A stretch of DNA of 64,000 nucleotides from Moorena producens 3L (GTDB lineage Bacteria > Cyanobacteriota > Cyanobacteriia > Cyanobacteriales > Coleofasciculaceae). This document shows, piece by piece, positions 52,243 through 61,081 of this stretch. The notes under the pieces are model-generated. The model saw nothing but the letters and a program-made list of their open reading frames with translations. It was not told the DNA's origin and made no database searches. The stretch covers positions 13,519 through 77,518 of the forward strand of contig NZ_GL890841.1 of the NCBI RefSeq assembly GCF_000211815.1, written 5' to 3'. Position 1 is the stretch's first letter. Each line of letters opens with the position of its first letter. Position numbers and translations under genes: made by a program.

Positions 52243-52696
52243 CGGACTTAACTGAATTGCCTTACCTGATACCTGTTCGCGTAGCGTGCGCGTAGCGCAT
52301 TAGCACCTCAATTAGCTTGCGCCTAGCGCATTAGCTGACCATTGAATTCGAGTTTACCGAACTCAATTGTGTTTAGTTTACCGTAATTTAGATCAAAGTT
52401 AACTATAGCAGTTCTAAATAGTTCATGAAACCCAAGGCTACATTGCTTTCTCCTAACCAAAAAAAATCCTCATATCTCTTTATTACTATTCCCTATTCCC
52501 TTTTGCCTGTTTCCGATTCCCGATTCCCGATTCCCGATTCCCGATTCCCGATTGAACACTTATTCATAACGGCAATCCCTATAAAATTAGTGATAAAAAC
52601 CGAATTGTCATAGCTAATTTCAAGTCCTACCATAATAATCAAAGGCCAGAAAACAAGGCTAAATCAATTAAGCAATTACAACTTGGAGGAAAAGCT
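52243..52696. repeat. hsp20 upstream region
   Basis: Contains GCGTAGCGTGCGCGTAGCGC repeats (52279-52330), CCCGATT heptamers (52510-52550), and then about 140 unique bases that should hold the hsp20 promoter. I see no CIRCE element. Confidence 0.5.
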
Positions 52697-53140
52697 ATGA
52701 CTCTAGTTCGTTGGAACCCCTGGAAAGACATCAACACCCTACAACGGGAAATTGACCAGCTATTTGACCATAGTTTTGTGCCTACTACTTTGCGAGAGTT
52801 TGGTCATTTCAAAAATGTTCCAGCTGCTGAAATTACCCAAACTGAAGATGCTATTACTCTGAAATTAGAAGTTCCAGGAATGGAAGCCAAAGACTTGAAT
52901 GTAGAAGTCACAGATACTGTTGTTTCTATCAGTGGAGAACGTAAAGAAGAAACCAATACTGACGAAAAAGGCGTCAAGCGGTCTGAATTCCGTTATGGTA
53001 AATTCCAGCGGGTAATTCCTTTACCAGTTCGGATTCAAAATACCAAAGTTGAGGCTGAGTACAAAGACGGTATCTTAAATCTGACCTTGCCTAAAGCGGA
53101 AGAGGAAAAAAACAAAGTTGTCAAGGTTAACTTGAACTAA
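52697..53140 (+). CDS. small heat shock protein (Hsp20/alpha-crystallin)
   Basis: This 147-residue ATP-independent holdase has the alpha-crystallin domain at about residues 40-140 (PAAEITQTEDAITLKLEVPG, VVSISGERKEE, GKFQRVIPLPVRI, AEYKDGILNLTLPKAEE). The GILNLTLPK segment is the conserved A-x-x-x-n-G-v-L motif, and the C-terminal KVVKVNLN replaces the common IXI tail. A strong ribosome binding site, GGAGG, is 11 bases upstream of the ATG. It is similar in size to cyanobacterial HspA. Confidence 0.95.
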   Translation: MTLVRWNPWKDINTLQREIDQLFDHSFVPTTLREFGHFKNVPAAEITQTEDAITLKLEVPGMEAKDLNVEVTDTVVSISGERKEETNTDEKGVKRSEFRYGKFQRVIPLPVRIQNTKVEAEYKDGILNLTLPKAEEEKNKVVKVNLN

Positions 53141-53512
53141 CTCCCTGGTTAGCTCAGTGGCTGGCTAACTAGACTTGGGACAATCAGTTAGCTACTTGAG
53201 TTTAGTAAGCATTCAGCTATCAGCTATCAGCGTATCGCGTATCAGCTAATAGACTACCTGAGGTGCTATCAGCCATTCGCGTAGCGTGGCCTTTGGCCAA
53301 GGCTTGTGACCAGGCTACGCGAATGGCTGACGGCTGAGGGCTGAATGCTTACGCAGTTTAGACTAAATCGTGACCTCAAAAAGCGATCGCTACCTCAACA
53401 AGCGATCGCTTTTTGTTTACATATACCAGTTCTCAATGGGGTGGCGACAAAATTATCCCATCATTAAGCAACGCCATCTCTGGAGTCAATCGGATATTTT
53501 TATTGAGACTTA
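53141..53512. repeat. intergenic region with short repeats
   Basis: Contains ATCAGCTATCAGC and GCGTAGCGTGGCC repeats (53213-53352), two AAGCGATCGCT palindromes (53382-53411), and a partial copy of the GCAACGCC inverted-repeat element end (53456-53474). No gene. Confidence 0.55.
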
Positions 53513-53598
53513 TCCGGATAACTCAACTCGGCTGAGAAATAGAAAAATAGTAGATGCACCTTGATAGCCATCCCCCTGCAATCAAAGCGGGGGGTTTT
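53513..53598 (+). ncRNA. solitary copy of the TCCGGA-promoter small RNA candidate
   Basis: TCCGGAT (53513-53519), 26 bases, AATAGTAGATGCACC (53546-53560), then a perfect 8-bp hairpin CCCCCTGC/GCGGGGGG (one T-G pair) at 53572-53594 followed by TTTT. Spacing and the 15-base block are identical to the array at 63.0-63.6 kb, on the other strand. TCCGGA near -35 is the motif I recall for DIF-class promoters of Anabaena (as for nsiR1). The hairpin ends 16 bases before the barrel-protein ATG, so it could instead be a 5' leader of that gene. Confidence 0.6.
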
Positions 53599-53610
53599 CT
53601 AATTATAACC

Positions 53611-54171
53611 ATGAAACCGATGAAACCCATACTCAAATCTGCCGCAACTTCCCTAATCTTAATGATTGCTATGGTTCTATGTGCTAGCCCTGCCTCTGCT
53701 CAACCTGAAGGATTAAAGGGTAGCTACGTCGGAATTAGTAACGATGGCAGCACAATAAGTAATGATATCCTCAATCCCTTTGAGAATTTGCTGGGAATTG
53801 GCTCAAACTCAAGCGATGAAAGGATTGGTAGCATGTATCAAGGTCGTATTGATGTGCCCAATTTACCAATTTCAGTGCGTGGTGCAGCATTTCTCTCTGG
53901 CAAAGGTCGTGCTGTCGAGCCAACAATTACCTACGATCTACCGGTTGCCAGCAATACTAACATTTACGTTGGTGGAGGCTATACCTTTGTGAACAACGAG
54001 GAGATCACCACTCCTTTAGGTAATCAAAATTCAGCCGTATTGACTGCTGGTGTAGAAGCAGCAGTCAATGACTACACCATAATCTACGGCAGTGGCAGAT
54101 TAAGCCTTAGTGATGAAAACAACGATACTTCTCCGGTTAAATTCCAATTTGGTGCAGGCTATCGTTTCTGA
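53611..54171 (+). CDS. outer-membrane beta-barrel protein
   Basis: The preferred ATG at 53611 (MKPMKPILKSAATSL) gives a 186-residue protein. A signal peptide is cleaved after ASPASA. The rest alternates short strands and turns (GSYVGISNDGS, GRIDVPNLPISVRGAAFLSG, TNIYVGGGYTFVNNEE, YTIIYGSGRLSLS) and ends in the aromatic FQFGAGYRF typical of outer-membrane barrels. A hairpin and small-RNA-like promoter lie in its immediate leader (53513-53598). It has no good Shine-Dalgarno outside the hairpin's G-run, which suggests leader control. Confidence 0.85.
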   Translation: MKPMKPILKSAATSLILMIAMVLCASPASAQPEGLKGSYVGISNDGSTISNDILNPFENLLGIGSNSSDERIGSMYQGRIDVPNLPISVRGAAFLSGKGRAVEPTITYDLPVASNTNIYVGGGYTFVNNEEITTPLGNQNSAVLTAGVEAAVNDYTIIYGSGRLSLSDENNDTSPVKFQFGAGYRF

Positions 54172-54242
54172 AATCAATAGCGCTGTTGCCTGTTCCGGAC
54201 AACTGCGGCGAAGTCTATTGTAGGGGCGCTTTCCTTGAGCTT

Positions 54243-55193
54243 TCATTTTAACCAAGGGCGAGTCACTTGTTCCAACTGACTAACATCCTCCTGACTCAAA
54301 GCCCAACCCAAAGCCCCTGCATTGTCTTGCACCTGCTGTGCGGTCTTAGCACCGGGAATCGGGATTACTCCATCTTGAGCAATCAGCCAGTTAAGGGCAA
54401 CTTGAGCTGGTTTTCGCTCATACTTTTCCCCTAACTGACTCAGTAGCTTTAGCACAGGGGCAATTTTTTCTAAACCACTTTTGCTAAAGCGGGGGTCAAT
54501 AGCCCTAGCTCCAGTGGGTTTGATATATTTCTCTACCGTATACTTGCCAGTGAGTAACCCTTGAGCTAAGGGACTGTAAGCGAGAATAGTCACACCTAAC
54601 TGACGCGCTTTATCAAGAATACCGTTGCTCTCAATTTTCCGATGCAACAGAGAATATTGCACCTGATTCACCGCTAGGGGTATGCCACGGGCTGCTAAGT
54701 AACTGTGAGCTTCTGCCATTTGCTTAGCGGAATAGTTACTGACACCAACTGCTCCAATCCGACCACGCTTCACTTCATCAGCTAGAGCATTCATCAAGGT
54801 CTGTTGGCTGATCAAGAAACTAAAAGGCATATGTACTTGGTACAGTTCCACTTGCTCGACTTGCAAACGTTTCAAACTGTCACTCAAGGCATCAGAAACT
54901 GACTGAGCGGTAAATCGCCAGGGTAAGGGAAAATACTTAGTGGCAATCTGGGCTTTCCGTCCCAGCTGCTTCATAAACCGTCCGATCAGGGATTCGGATT
55001 CTCCTAGTCCATATACCTCAGCGGTGTCAAAAAAGGTAATTCCAGCATCCAAGGTTGCCTCGAAGGCTTCTTTTACCTGAGTAGTGCCGTAGTCACTGCC
55101 ATAGTTCCAAAACAGCTTGTCTCCCCATGACCACGTCCCAATTCCCAAGGCTGTAACCATCGGACCATCCTGACCTAACTTGATCGTCTGCAT
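54243..55193 (-). CDS. aldo/keto reductase
   Basis: This 316-residue NAD(P)H-dependent oxidoreductase is a TIM barrel. Visible: GIGTWSWGD, DAGITFFDTAEVYGLGESE with the catalytic Asp and Tyr, KYFPLPW with the Lys, VELYQVHMP with the His, GVSNYSAKQM, NQVQYSLLHR, AYSPLAQGLLTGKY, and IPIPGAKTAQQVQDN for cofactor binding. The length is standard. It is convergent with the barrel protein. The substrate is unknown. Confidence 0.94.
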   Translation of the reverse strand: MQTIKLGQDGPMVTALGIGTWSWGDKLFWNYGSDYGTTQVKEAFEATLDAGITFFDTAEVYGLGESESLIGRFMKQLGRKAQIATKYFPLPWRFTAQSVSDALSDSLKRLQVEQVELYQVHMPFSFLISQQTLMNALADEVKRGRIGAVGVSNYSAKQMAEAHSYLAARGIPLAVNQVQYSLLHRKIESNGILDKARQLGVTILAYSPLAQGLLTGKYTVEKYIKPTGARAIDPRFSKSGLEKIAPVLKLLSQLGEKYERKPAQVALNWLIAQDGVIPIPGAKTAQQVQDNAGALGWALSQEDVSQLEQVTRPWLK

Positions 55194-55259
55194 GATAAAA
55201 ACTCCTTATATTAACATTTCTTAATATTATTTCAGTTTATCGTGGCTTAGTCAGCTATC

Positions 55260-55330
55260 AGCTTGGTTGAAAGTTGAAAGTTAAAAGTTGAAAGTTGAAA
55301 GTTGAAAGTTAAAAGTTAAAAGTTGACGGT
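55260..55330. repeat. GTTGAAA/GTTAAAA heptamer repeats
   Basis: Tandem 7-mers AGTTGAA/AGTTAAA between divergent genes. No gene lies between 55194 and 55548. Confidence 0.6.
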
Positions 55331-55548
55331 TTATAACTTAAGTTTAAACATTAACGATAAACTAGACTGAGCACTGACTCCCTGACGCATTCAGCTATTA
55401 AGAAAACTAAGCTAGGAAGAAATTGCGGCTGTTGAAGGCTTGATTTGGGAGCCTGAAAACCTTTATTGTGCTGTGGTGGTGTAATCTGGTTAGTCCTGTG
55501 TGGCGTCATTCCCAACAGCACTCTCAAACCCTTGACCAGGGGAAAGGT

Positions 55549-56256
55549 ATGAATATAGACTCATACATCAACATTGAGCAAGAACAAATTACACGCTCCC
55601 GCGTGCTGTTTCATAGCATTCGCTTTGATTTAAATCAAGACATTCTTACAAAAATTAAACAAGCACAAGAGACTGGTCACGGCCTTGATATTTCCGGAGA
55701 GTTGCTTAGTGATTTACGCCATTTAGCTCTGCTGGATTGGGAAAACCGCCTCCAGTCTGGATTGACCTTTTCTACCTACTATCTACCAGTTGATCGAGCA
55801 CAGGCACTGATGCGGAGTGTGATTGCCCTTGATGGAGAAATCCTTCACCAGATCAAGAGAGACTGTCTGGAGAATCCCGACTTTTGTTGTCAAATTGCTG
55901 ACGCTCATTACTGGCTGATCACTCAAATCTTGGCTCAGCTACGCCTGAAACCATCACCAAACTTGCCTAAGCTGGCTTGGGGACTATCAGCGCTGATGAT
56001 AATCCTGGTGATTGTGGCAGTGCTGGTAATTCCTGGTGTATTACAGCTAATACTTGCTCAACCCTGGAGATGGTTGATTATTATAGTGGGCATAGTCACC
56101 TGTGGTCTACTTCTAGTAATACTACAATCGCTGCTACGTTCATGTTTAATCAGGATTGCGCCTTGGATGTTGCGTCAGCTATTGTCCGGTTTGCTCTCGG
56201 CCAAGCCTGGTCCTAAGAAAATTGCTAAACGTATTCTGGCATGGCTATTGCCATGA
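55549..56256 (+). CDS. hypothetical protein with two C-terminal membrane helices
   Basis: I chose the ATG at 55549 (MNIDSYINIEQEQ) because GGGGAAAGG precedes it; the open frame extends 27 codons upstream. The 235-residue product has a soluble N-terminal part with a DWENRLQSGLTFSTYYLPVD segment. Two strongly hydrophobic helices (about 135-165 and 172-195) and a basic tail (PGPKKIAKRILAW) follow. No family is recognised. It may be an inner-membrane protein with a cytoplasmic helical domain. Confidence 0.65.
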   Translation: MNIDSYINIEQEQITRSRVLFHSIRFDLNQDILTKIKQAQETGHGLDISGELLSDLRHLALLDWENRLQSGLTFSTYYLPVDRAQALMRSVIALDGEILHQIKRDCLENPDFCCQIADAHYWLITQILAQLRLKPSPNLPKLAWGLSALMIILVIVAVLVIPGVLQLILAQPWRWLIIIVGIVTCGLLLVILQSLLRSCLIRIAPWMLRQLLSGLLSAKPGPKKIAKRILAWLLP

Positions 56257-56275
56257 TTAATGATTAGTGACGTAG

Positions 56276-56350
56276 GGTGCGTTAAGGGCGGGCTCATCCT
56301 CATTTTCCGCTATAGCGCCAGGGTTGGCACAGCCCGCCCTGTAACGCACC
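56276..56350. repeat. 75-bp GGTGCGTTA hairpin repeat
   Basis: Arms GGTGCGTTAAGGGCGGGCT and AGCCCGCCCTGTAACGCACC are nearly complementary over about 19 bp around a 36-nt loop. GGTGCGTTA...TAACGCACC repeats of this type are frequent in cyanobacterial intergenic DNA. It follows the membrane protein gene and may act as a terminator. Confidence 0.65.
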
Positions 56351-56436
56351 ACCGGGTCAAACATCTGCCTTTTGCCTTTTGGCTGGGATTATTCGCTAAG
56401 GGCAGAATTTAACCGATAATATAAAGGTGAAGTCAG

Positions 56437-56832
56437 ATGGAAACTATGTCAACAGAAGCGATCGCATCAGTCATCAATGTCTATTTTGCTAACATGGCAG
56501 CCATGAATCCAGGTGGCTGGGTAGAGATTTTTGCTGAAGATGCAGTGATTTATGACCCAGTGGGAAAGCCACCAATCAACGTCTCTGAGGACTCGGAGAA
56601 GTTCTTTGCACTACTGTCTAGCTTCTTTAACAGCTTTGACATCTCACAAGAGCAAATTTTTATTGCTGGCAATGGAGCAGCGGTAAAGTGGAGGATGCAG
56701 GTGTCTGCTAAGAATGGTCGTGAGGCTACTGCTGAAGGCATCAGTGTTTTTGAAATTAATGATGACGGTAAGATTCAAAAGGTTTTGTCCTACTGGAATG
56801 AAGCAGAAATGATGGGTAAACTTAAGGGTTAA
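56437..56832 (+). CDS. SnoaL-like/NTF2-fold protein
   Basis: This 131-residue protein has the NTF2-like alpha+beta cone pattern: a helix (STEAIASVINVYFANMAAM), EIFAEDAVIYDPVGKPP, FFALLSSFFNSFDISQEQIF, AVKWRMQVSAKNGREATAEGIS and a final SYWNEAEMMG. It is close to SnoaL-like/steroid-isomerase-like proteins that bind small hydrophobic molecules. The catalytic function is unknown. It overlaps the GMC oxidoreductase pseudogene tail to tail by 4 bases. Confidence 0.85.
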   Translation: METMSTEAIASVINVYFANMAAMNPGGWVEIFAEDAVIYDPVGKPPINVSEDSEKFFALLSSFFNSFDISQEQIFIAGNGAAVKWRMQVSAKNGREATAEGISVFEINDDGKIQKVLSYWNEAEMMGKLKG

Positions 56833-58163
56833 TTCCTAAATGGTGTTGGCTCTTCCTCCATCAGCAAATCAGCTACTTTTTCGGCAATCATTATGGTTGG
56901 GGCATTCGTGTTACCACCAACGATAGTGGGCATGATTGAGGCATCTACAACTCGTAACCCCTCTATACTATGTACCTGCAGGCGGGAGTTAACCACTGCC
57001 ATTGGGTCATTCCCCATCTTGCAAGTTCCAACTGGGTGATACAATGTGCCAGCGGTATCGCGGATGTAGGCAGCAATTTCATCGAGTTGCTCGACTTGAG
57101 TTCCAGGGAAAAGTTCCTCCCCCCGAAAGGTCTCAAATGCTGACGCCTGAAGTATTTGACGACACAGCTTGATGCCAGTAAGCAAAACCTGTAAATCTGT
57201 TTGATCAGTTAGATAATTGGGCGGCAGGGTTTTAAGTAAGCAGCAGCGGTACTATGACGTTTACCGTTTTTCTGAGTTACCTGATAAAATCCTACTCCTT
57301 CTGGTTCCCGACAGTTGAAGTCCTTGGTGTTTTCCAAGCCTATTTCTGTAGCTGCTTCGACAAACACCTGAGATAGGGGGTTGGTGTAGCGCAAATTGGC
57401 GACATTGAGCGGACAATCAGTGCCATGGTATTCAGACGCTCCCCTTTCCTGGTTTTCGGCTTTCTTAAAATAGGGCAGCACCTCAGAAAAACTCCACCCC
57501 TTATTCCCTAATTCGTGCCAGTGGTCATAGTTCCAGCGGTGACCTCGAATATATATCATGGCGTTGATAGAGCTACAGCCACCTAGAACCTTGCCACGGG
57601 GCCAGAACAATTTGCGGTTGTTCAGATTGCTTTGGGGTTGTGTATAGTAACTCCAATCGTATTCAGTTCTGAATAGGGCGCGAAAGGCGATGGGGATGTG
57701 AATTGACCGCTCGCGGTCTGGCTTGCCAGCTTCCAGTAGCAATACTCTAGTGTTGGGGTTTTCCGTGAGGCGGTTAGCTTCATGCGCGCTTATGCCCCAC
57801 GTCCGCACCGAACGCGCCCCGCGTCGGCTTTGCCGAAAGGTCGGCGTGGGATGAATGGCGGACAGGAACTTTGATATTTTATTTTTCGTCTATACTAAAA
57901 AACAGTAGGGTTTATCAAATTAAGAGCTAACCGCCACCTACTAACTAAAAATAGAACTTTTTTGTATTGTTCCGGCGCGGAGGGTCATCCCGTGTCGTTA
58001 ATAAAGCTTGCCGAGTATCCTAACCGTTGGGTGGAGTTGGCAAGAAGCCCACACGCTCACTCGTTCGCGGAGCGGCTCTGTAAGAGCAGAGTCAGTGTGG
58101 GAGTATGTCACCAAGGACACAACCTGCTGAACCAGCACCGACAATTATATAGTTATAGAGCAT
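56829..58163 (-). pseudogene. GMC-family oxidoreductase (choline dehydrogenase-like), disrupted
   Basis: Read on the minus strand, the gene starts MLYNYIIVGAGSAGCVL at 58163 (the FAD motif GxGxxG). It is interrupted by a 334-bp mini-element (57778-58111), then resumes ANRLTENPNTRVLLLEAGKP, WPRGKVLGGCSSINAMIYIRG and KRHSTAAAYLKP. A deletion of roughly 180-190 codons with a frameshift follows at about 57227, joining directly to PNYLTDQTDLQVLLTGIKLC. The last part is intact and carries the catalytic HPVGTCKMG and NTNAPTIMIAEK. Removing the mini-element restores V-L-A-N-R-L exactly; the deletion is an independent lesion. Confidence 0.9.
57778..58111 (+). mobile_element. 334-bp IS200/IS605-type mini-element inside the GMC gene
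   Basis: Sister of 16595-16866. Starts CTTCATGCGC after TTAG and ends with the hairpin CCCACACTGA-type arm, here CCCACACGCTCACTC and ...CAGTGTGGG, then AGTATGTCAC. The flanks rejoin as GGCGGTTAG and CAAGGACAC, restoring the host codons without target duplication. Two dispersed GCGCCCCGCG/TTCGCGGAGCGGCTC repeats have been inserted inside it (about 57806-57838 and 58062-58090), which explains the extra length. Confidence 0.82.
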
Positions 58164-58280
58164 CTTAGATTTAGGCTCAAATGGAACTATTGGCTGATGT
58201 GAGTAGTTAAAATTAACATTGAGTCTGTGGCAAAAGTCAATTTATGCTTTTTGCTATGTAGCTATAGTACCTATTACTGT

Positions 58281-58906
58281 GAGCTGTTCCCAAAAAAATA
58301 ACCCCTGAGTCTGTTGCTGTTAGATCACAGCTCGACCAACTAAGGGGTATCGATGGCTGAATTGCGTAAGCTATTTACTACTATCCACAGCCGCTGTATG
58401 CGATCGCGTTTTCGGAAAGTTAACCTTAGGTATAAGTTGATAGTAAGAGGAGTTGCTCAGACGTCAGGCAACTAGTATGTAGCTGGAAAACCCTTTGGAG
58501 CTGTTACACAAAAAAAATACCCCTGTCTTGCTCTTAGATCACAGACAGAGGAATTAAGGGGTATCGATGACTGAATTGCGTAAGCTATTTACTACTATCC
58601 ACAGTGGCTGTATGCGTACGGGTTTTCCCAACGTTAACCAAAGAGTTAACCAATGGTATAACTTCAGCGTAAGGTTGCTCAGACATCAGACAACTAGTAT
58701 TTAGCTGGGACAAGCCTTTGAGCTGTTCCAAAAAAAATACCCTCTGAGTGTCTTGCTGTTAGATCACAGCTCGACCAACTAAGGGGTATCGATGGCTGAA
58801 TTGCGTAAGCTATTTACTACTATCCACAGCGGCTGTATGGGTAAGGGTTTTCGAAAAATTCACCAAAATAATGTATTACTTCAGGGTAAGGCGAGCTGGT
58901 AAAGTG
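58281..58906 (-). repeat. tandem array 1, units 1-3 (period 217-222 bp)
   Basis: Units start GAGCTGTT at 58281, 58498 and 58720. Each has an A-tract (7-8 A), a hairpin with ACCCCT/AGGGGT-type outer arms and inner TAGATCACAG, then ATCGATGGCTGAATTGCG and CTATTTACTACTATCCACAG nearly unchanged. On the minus strand the hairpin plus T-tract forms an intrinsic terminator. On the plus strand each unit has an AAGGGG site 5 bases before an ATG opening a short ORF with N-terminus MAELRKLFTTIHS (40, 45 and 36 codons). Either a small-RNA array or small peptide genes; undecided. Confidence 0.7.
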
Positions 58907-58929
58907 TTTTTGAAATTTAGAAAACACTA
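58904..58929. repeat. hairpin flanking the SET/sulfotransferase block, left
   Basis: AGTGTTTT, loop TGAAATTTAG, AAAACACT. A related hairpin, ATAGTGTTTT...AAAATACTAT, lies at 61082-61111 on the other side of the block. Confidence 0.5.
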
Positions 58930-58995
58930 AATCTATGTGACTCAGAAAATTAGATCAGGATTTATGAAAAATATCACAGGACTTGCTAACAATGA

Positions 58996-59382
58996 TTAAA
59001 CAAATTTGTTGGCATCAGCATACTCATCAATGTTGGTGTAGAATAATGTAACTTCTTGACTTTTATTAATATTTTTATCTGCGATCAAATGTGACCATAA
59101 ACCAATTTTATCTTCGATCCAGTCCACACGAGCATTCGGGTTTTCTGCGTGATTACAAAGAGAAGCTAAACCAAAAACAAGATATCCAGTCACATTTTTA
59201 CTTTTGCCATACTCTAACGGCTTTACGAAGTAATACTTGAATATTTCCGTTTCATTTATGTTTGGTATTTTGTTTATAGAAAAAATACCAACAGGAGCAA
59301 CTTCAATTAATGTTCCTTGGGGAATATCCTGTGTCGCAATAATGCCCCTTCCTTTATTAGGAATTTTGTTGACTTCAATCAT
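58996..59382 (-). CDS. SET-domain protein
   Basis: This 128-residue protein has a minimal SET domain: NKGRGIIATQDIPQGTLIEVAPV at the N-terminus, YLVFGLASLCNHAENPNARVDW with the NH-x-x-x-PN cofactor knot, and QEVTLFYTNIDEY with the terminal Tyr. SET proteins transfer methyl groups to lysines; bacterial targets are mostly unknown. It is encoded in a block with a sulfotransferase, between two parts of tandem array 1. Confidence 0.88.
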   Translation of the reverse strand: MIEVNKIPNKGRGIIATQDIPQGTLIEVAPVGIFSINKIPNINETEIFKYYFVKPLEYGKSKNVTGYLVFGLASLCNHAENPNARVDWIEDKIGLWSHLIADKNINKSQEVTLFYTNIDEYADANKFV

Positions 59383-60231
59383 TGATTATTTCCAATTTAT
59401 AATTTTAAACCATCAATTTATGATAGTTTATTTTACCATATTATTACATCCCAATCTAGCGAAATTAGCAACATCACCGTCCAAATCAACGAGTTAGACC
59501 TGACAGGGACAATTGTTACTATTTAACCGTTCACTCTCCCTGCAAAAAAGCGATCGCTAAAACTACCTACTCAAGATGATGAAGTAGTTTAGGTTCATCT
59601 GTGCGGTTGTCATCTTTTATGAATCGAGCCATGATTGATTATATCTCAAGTCCTGACTTTTAGGATACAACAATCTGGCCTCTGAGAAGGACTTTTCCTC
59701 CCTCTACAGTTTGAATGTATGAGTGAACATGAACCTGGTACACTTCAGAATTGGAGATAGTGGCCGTTACTTTTCATATAGGCGGTTCATCAACAGATTT
59801 AGTTGTTCGTGTTGCTTGTGGATGGTTTTGTTACCCTCCTGACCCTCCCAACACTTGCACGCTATGAATCTTTTTGCTCCTTATGTGATTACTCCGGCTC
59901 TGATATTTGAATCCTTGTCATAATTTTATTACCATAAAAATTTTTTTTTTACAAGCCGTAAGTAATATATTGATGGGAACATCCCAATTTGGTAAATCTA
60001 TCCCTAAAACTAACGATAATACTAGGGTTTGGAACAGGGTAAGCGCAAGAAAAATTGAGCCAAAATGTGATATAGAGCAAGGCTTATTGATTCTTGCGTT
60101 TACTCTGGGGTTTAAAACCCTAATTAAAAGTGTTATGTACAAAAATGGTATGCTTCTTAATTATTGATGATTAACGCTTGATAATCGCTAAATTTTATCA
60201 TTGCTTGATTCGAGGAAAGGAGATTGATTTA
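59383..60231. other. 850-bp intergenic region
   Basis: AT-rich, with one HIP1 site (about 59550). An ORF at 59907-60167 lacks any recognisable pattern and is not supported. A ribosome binding site AAGGAG at about 60217-60222 precedes the sulfotransferase GTG. Confidence 0.5.
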
Positions 60232-60969
60232 GTGGCAAATCAACTGAAACGCATCGCCATGTGGGCTAGTCCACGATGTCTTTCGACAGTTCTACTACGT
60301 TCTTGGGGAAATCGCCCGGATACCTTTGTACAAGACGAGCCGTTTTATCCACATTATCTTTCAGTCACTGGTCGGAAAGACCCGGGAATGGACGAAGTGC
60401 TCAACCGTTATGAAACAGACTGGGTCAAGATTGTAGAGCAAGTGACGACCGGGTCAATACCAAACGACAAATCTATCTATTACCAAAAGTTTATGATATA
60501 TCGACTCCTACCCCATATCGACATTAGTTGGGTTCCCCAATTGACCAACTGCTTTCTGATTCGTGAACCTCAGGAGATGCTCCTATCTTATCTTCGGCTA
60601 TGGCCTAATCCGACATTGGACACCATAGGGATGCCACGACTTAAGCAATTGTTTGAAATAGTCCGTGACTATTCAGGTCTCATTCCGCCGGTAATCGATG
60701 CCCGTGACCTACAGGAAAACCCACGCCATACTTTGTCCTTGCTCTGCGAAGCGGTAGAGGTTGAATTTACAGATGCGATGTTAAATTGGTCTAAAGGCAA
60801 CCCAACCGATGATATTTGGTCTAAATATCAGTGGTATGACACGGTGAGAAACTCAACCGGGTTTCACCCCTACAAACCCAAAAACGATGCCATCCCGGAG
60901 CGCTTTGATGACCTTCTTTCCCAGTGCAATGAAATCTACAGGGAATTATACAAATATCGCCTTGTGTGA
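60232..60969 (+). CDS. sulfotransferase-family protein
   Basis: The preferred GTG start at 60232 follows AAGGAG and gives 245 residues; the frame is open 18 codons further up. The 5'-phosphosulfate loop is MWASPRCLSTVLLRSWGN and the 3'-phosphate site is NCFLIREPQEMLLSYLRL, both expected for PAPS-dependent sulfotransferases. The C-terminal part (FDDLLSQCNEIYRELYKYRL) matches related small sulfotransferase-like proteins. Acceptor unknown. It lies in an insertion-like block with the SET gene inside tandem array 1. Confidence 0.85.
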   Translation: MANQLKRIAMWASPRCLSTVLLRSWGNRPDTFVQDEPFYPHYLSVTGRKDPGMDEVLNRYETDWVKIVEQVTTGSIPNDKSIYYQKFMIYRLLPHIDISWVPQLTNCFLIREPQEMLLSYLRLWPNPTLDTIGMPRLKQLFEIVRDYSGLIPPVIDARDLQENPRHTLSLLCEAVEVEFTDAMLNWSKGNPTDDIWSKYQWYDTVRNSTGFHPYKPKNDAIPERFDDLLSQCNEIYRELYKYRLV

Positions 60970-61081
60970 CAACGAAAGGGTGACAAACAAGCTCAGGGCA
61001 AACGCATCTTGTTGGGTAACCGGGGATAGTTATCAATAAATCCTGGCTTATGGTGCTTGTTGAGAAGATACTTTCCAAATA

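Noticed and set aside
53382..53411. Two AAGCGATCGCT palindromes as a regulatory operator
   Set aside because: They are HIP1 sites, extremely frequent in cyanobacterial DNA, so no specific role is implied.
58353..58475. Annotating the MAELRKLFTTIHS frames of array 1 as CDS
   Set aside because: Translation is possible but the unit can equally be a minus-strand terminator array; the evidence does not decide, so they are kept in the repeat entry and findings.
59907..60167. 86-codon ORF upstream of the sulfotransferase
   Set aside because: Low-complexity AT-rich frame with overlapping ORF on the other strand and no family pattern.
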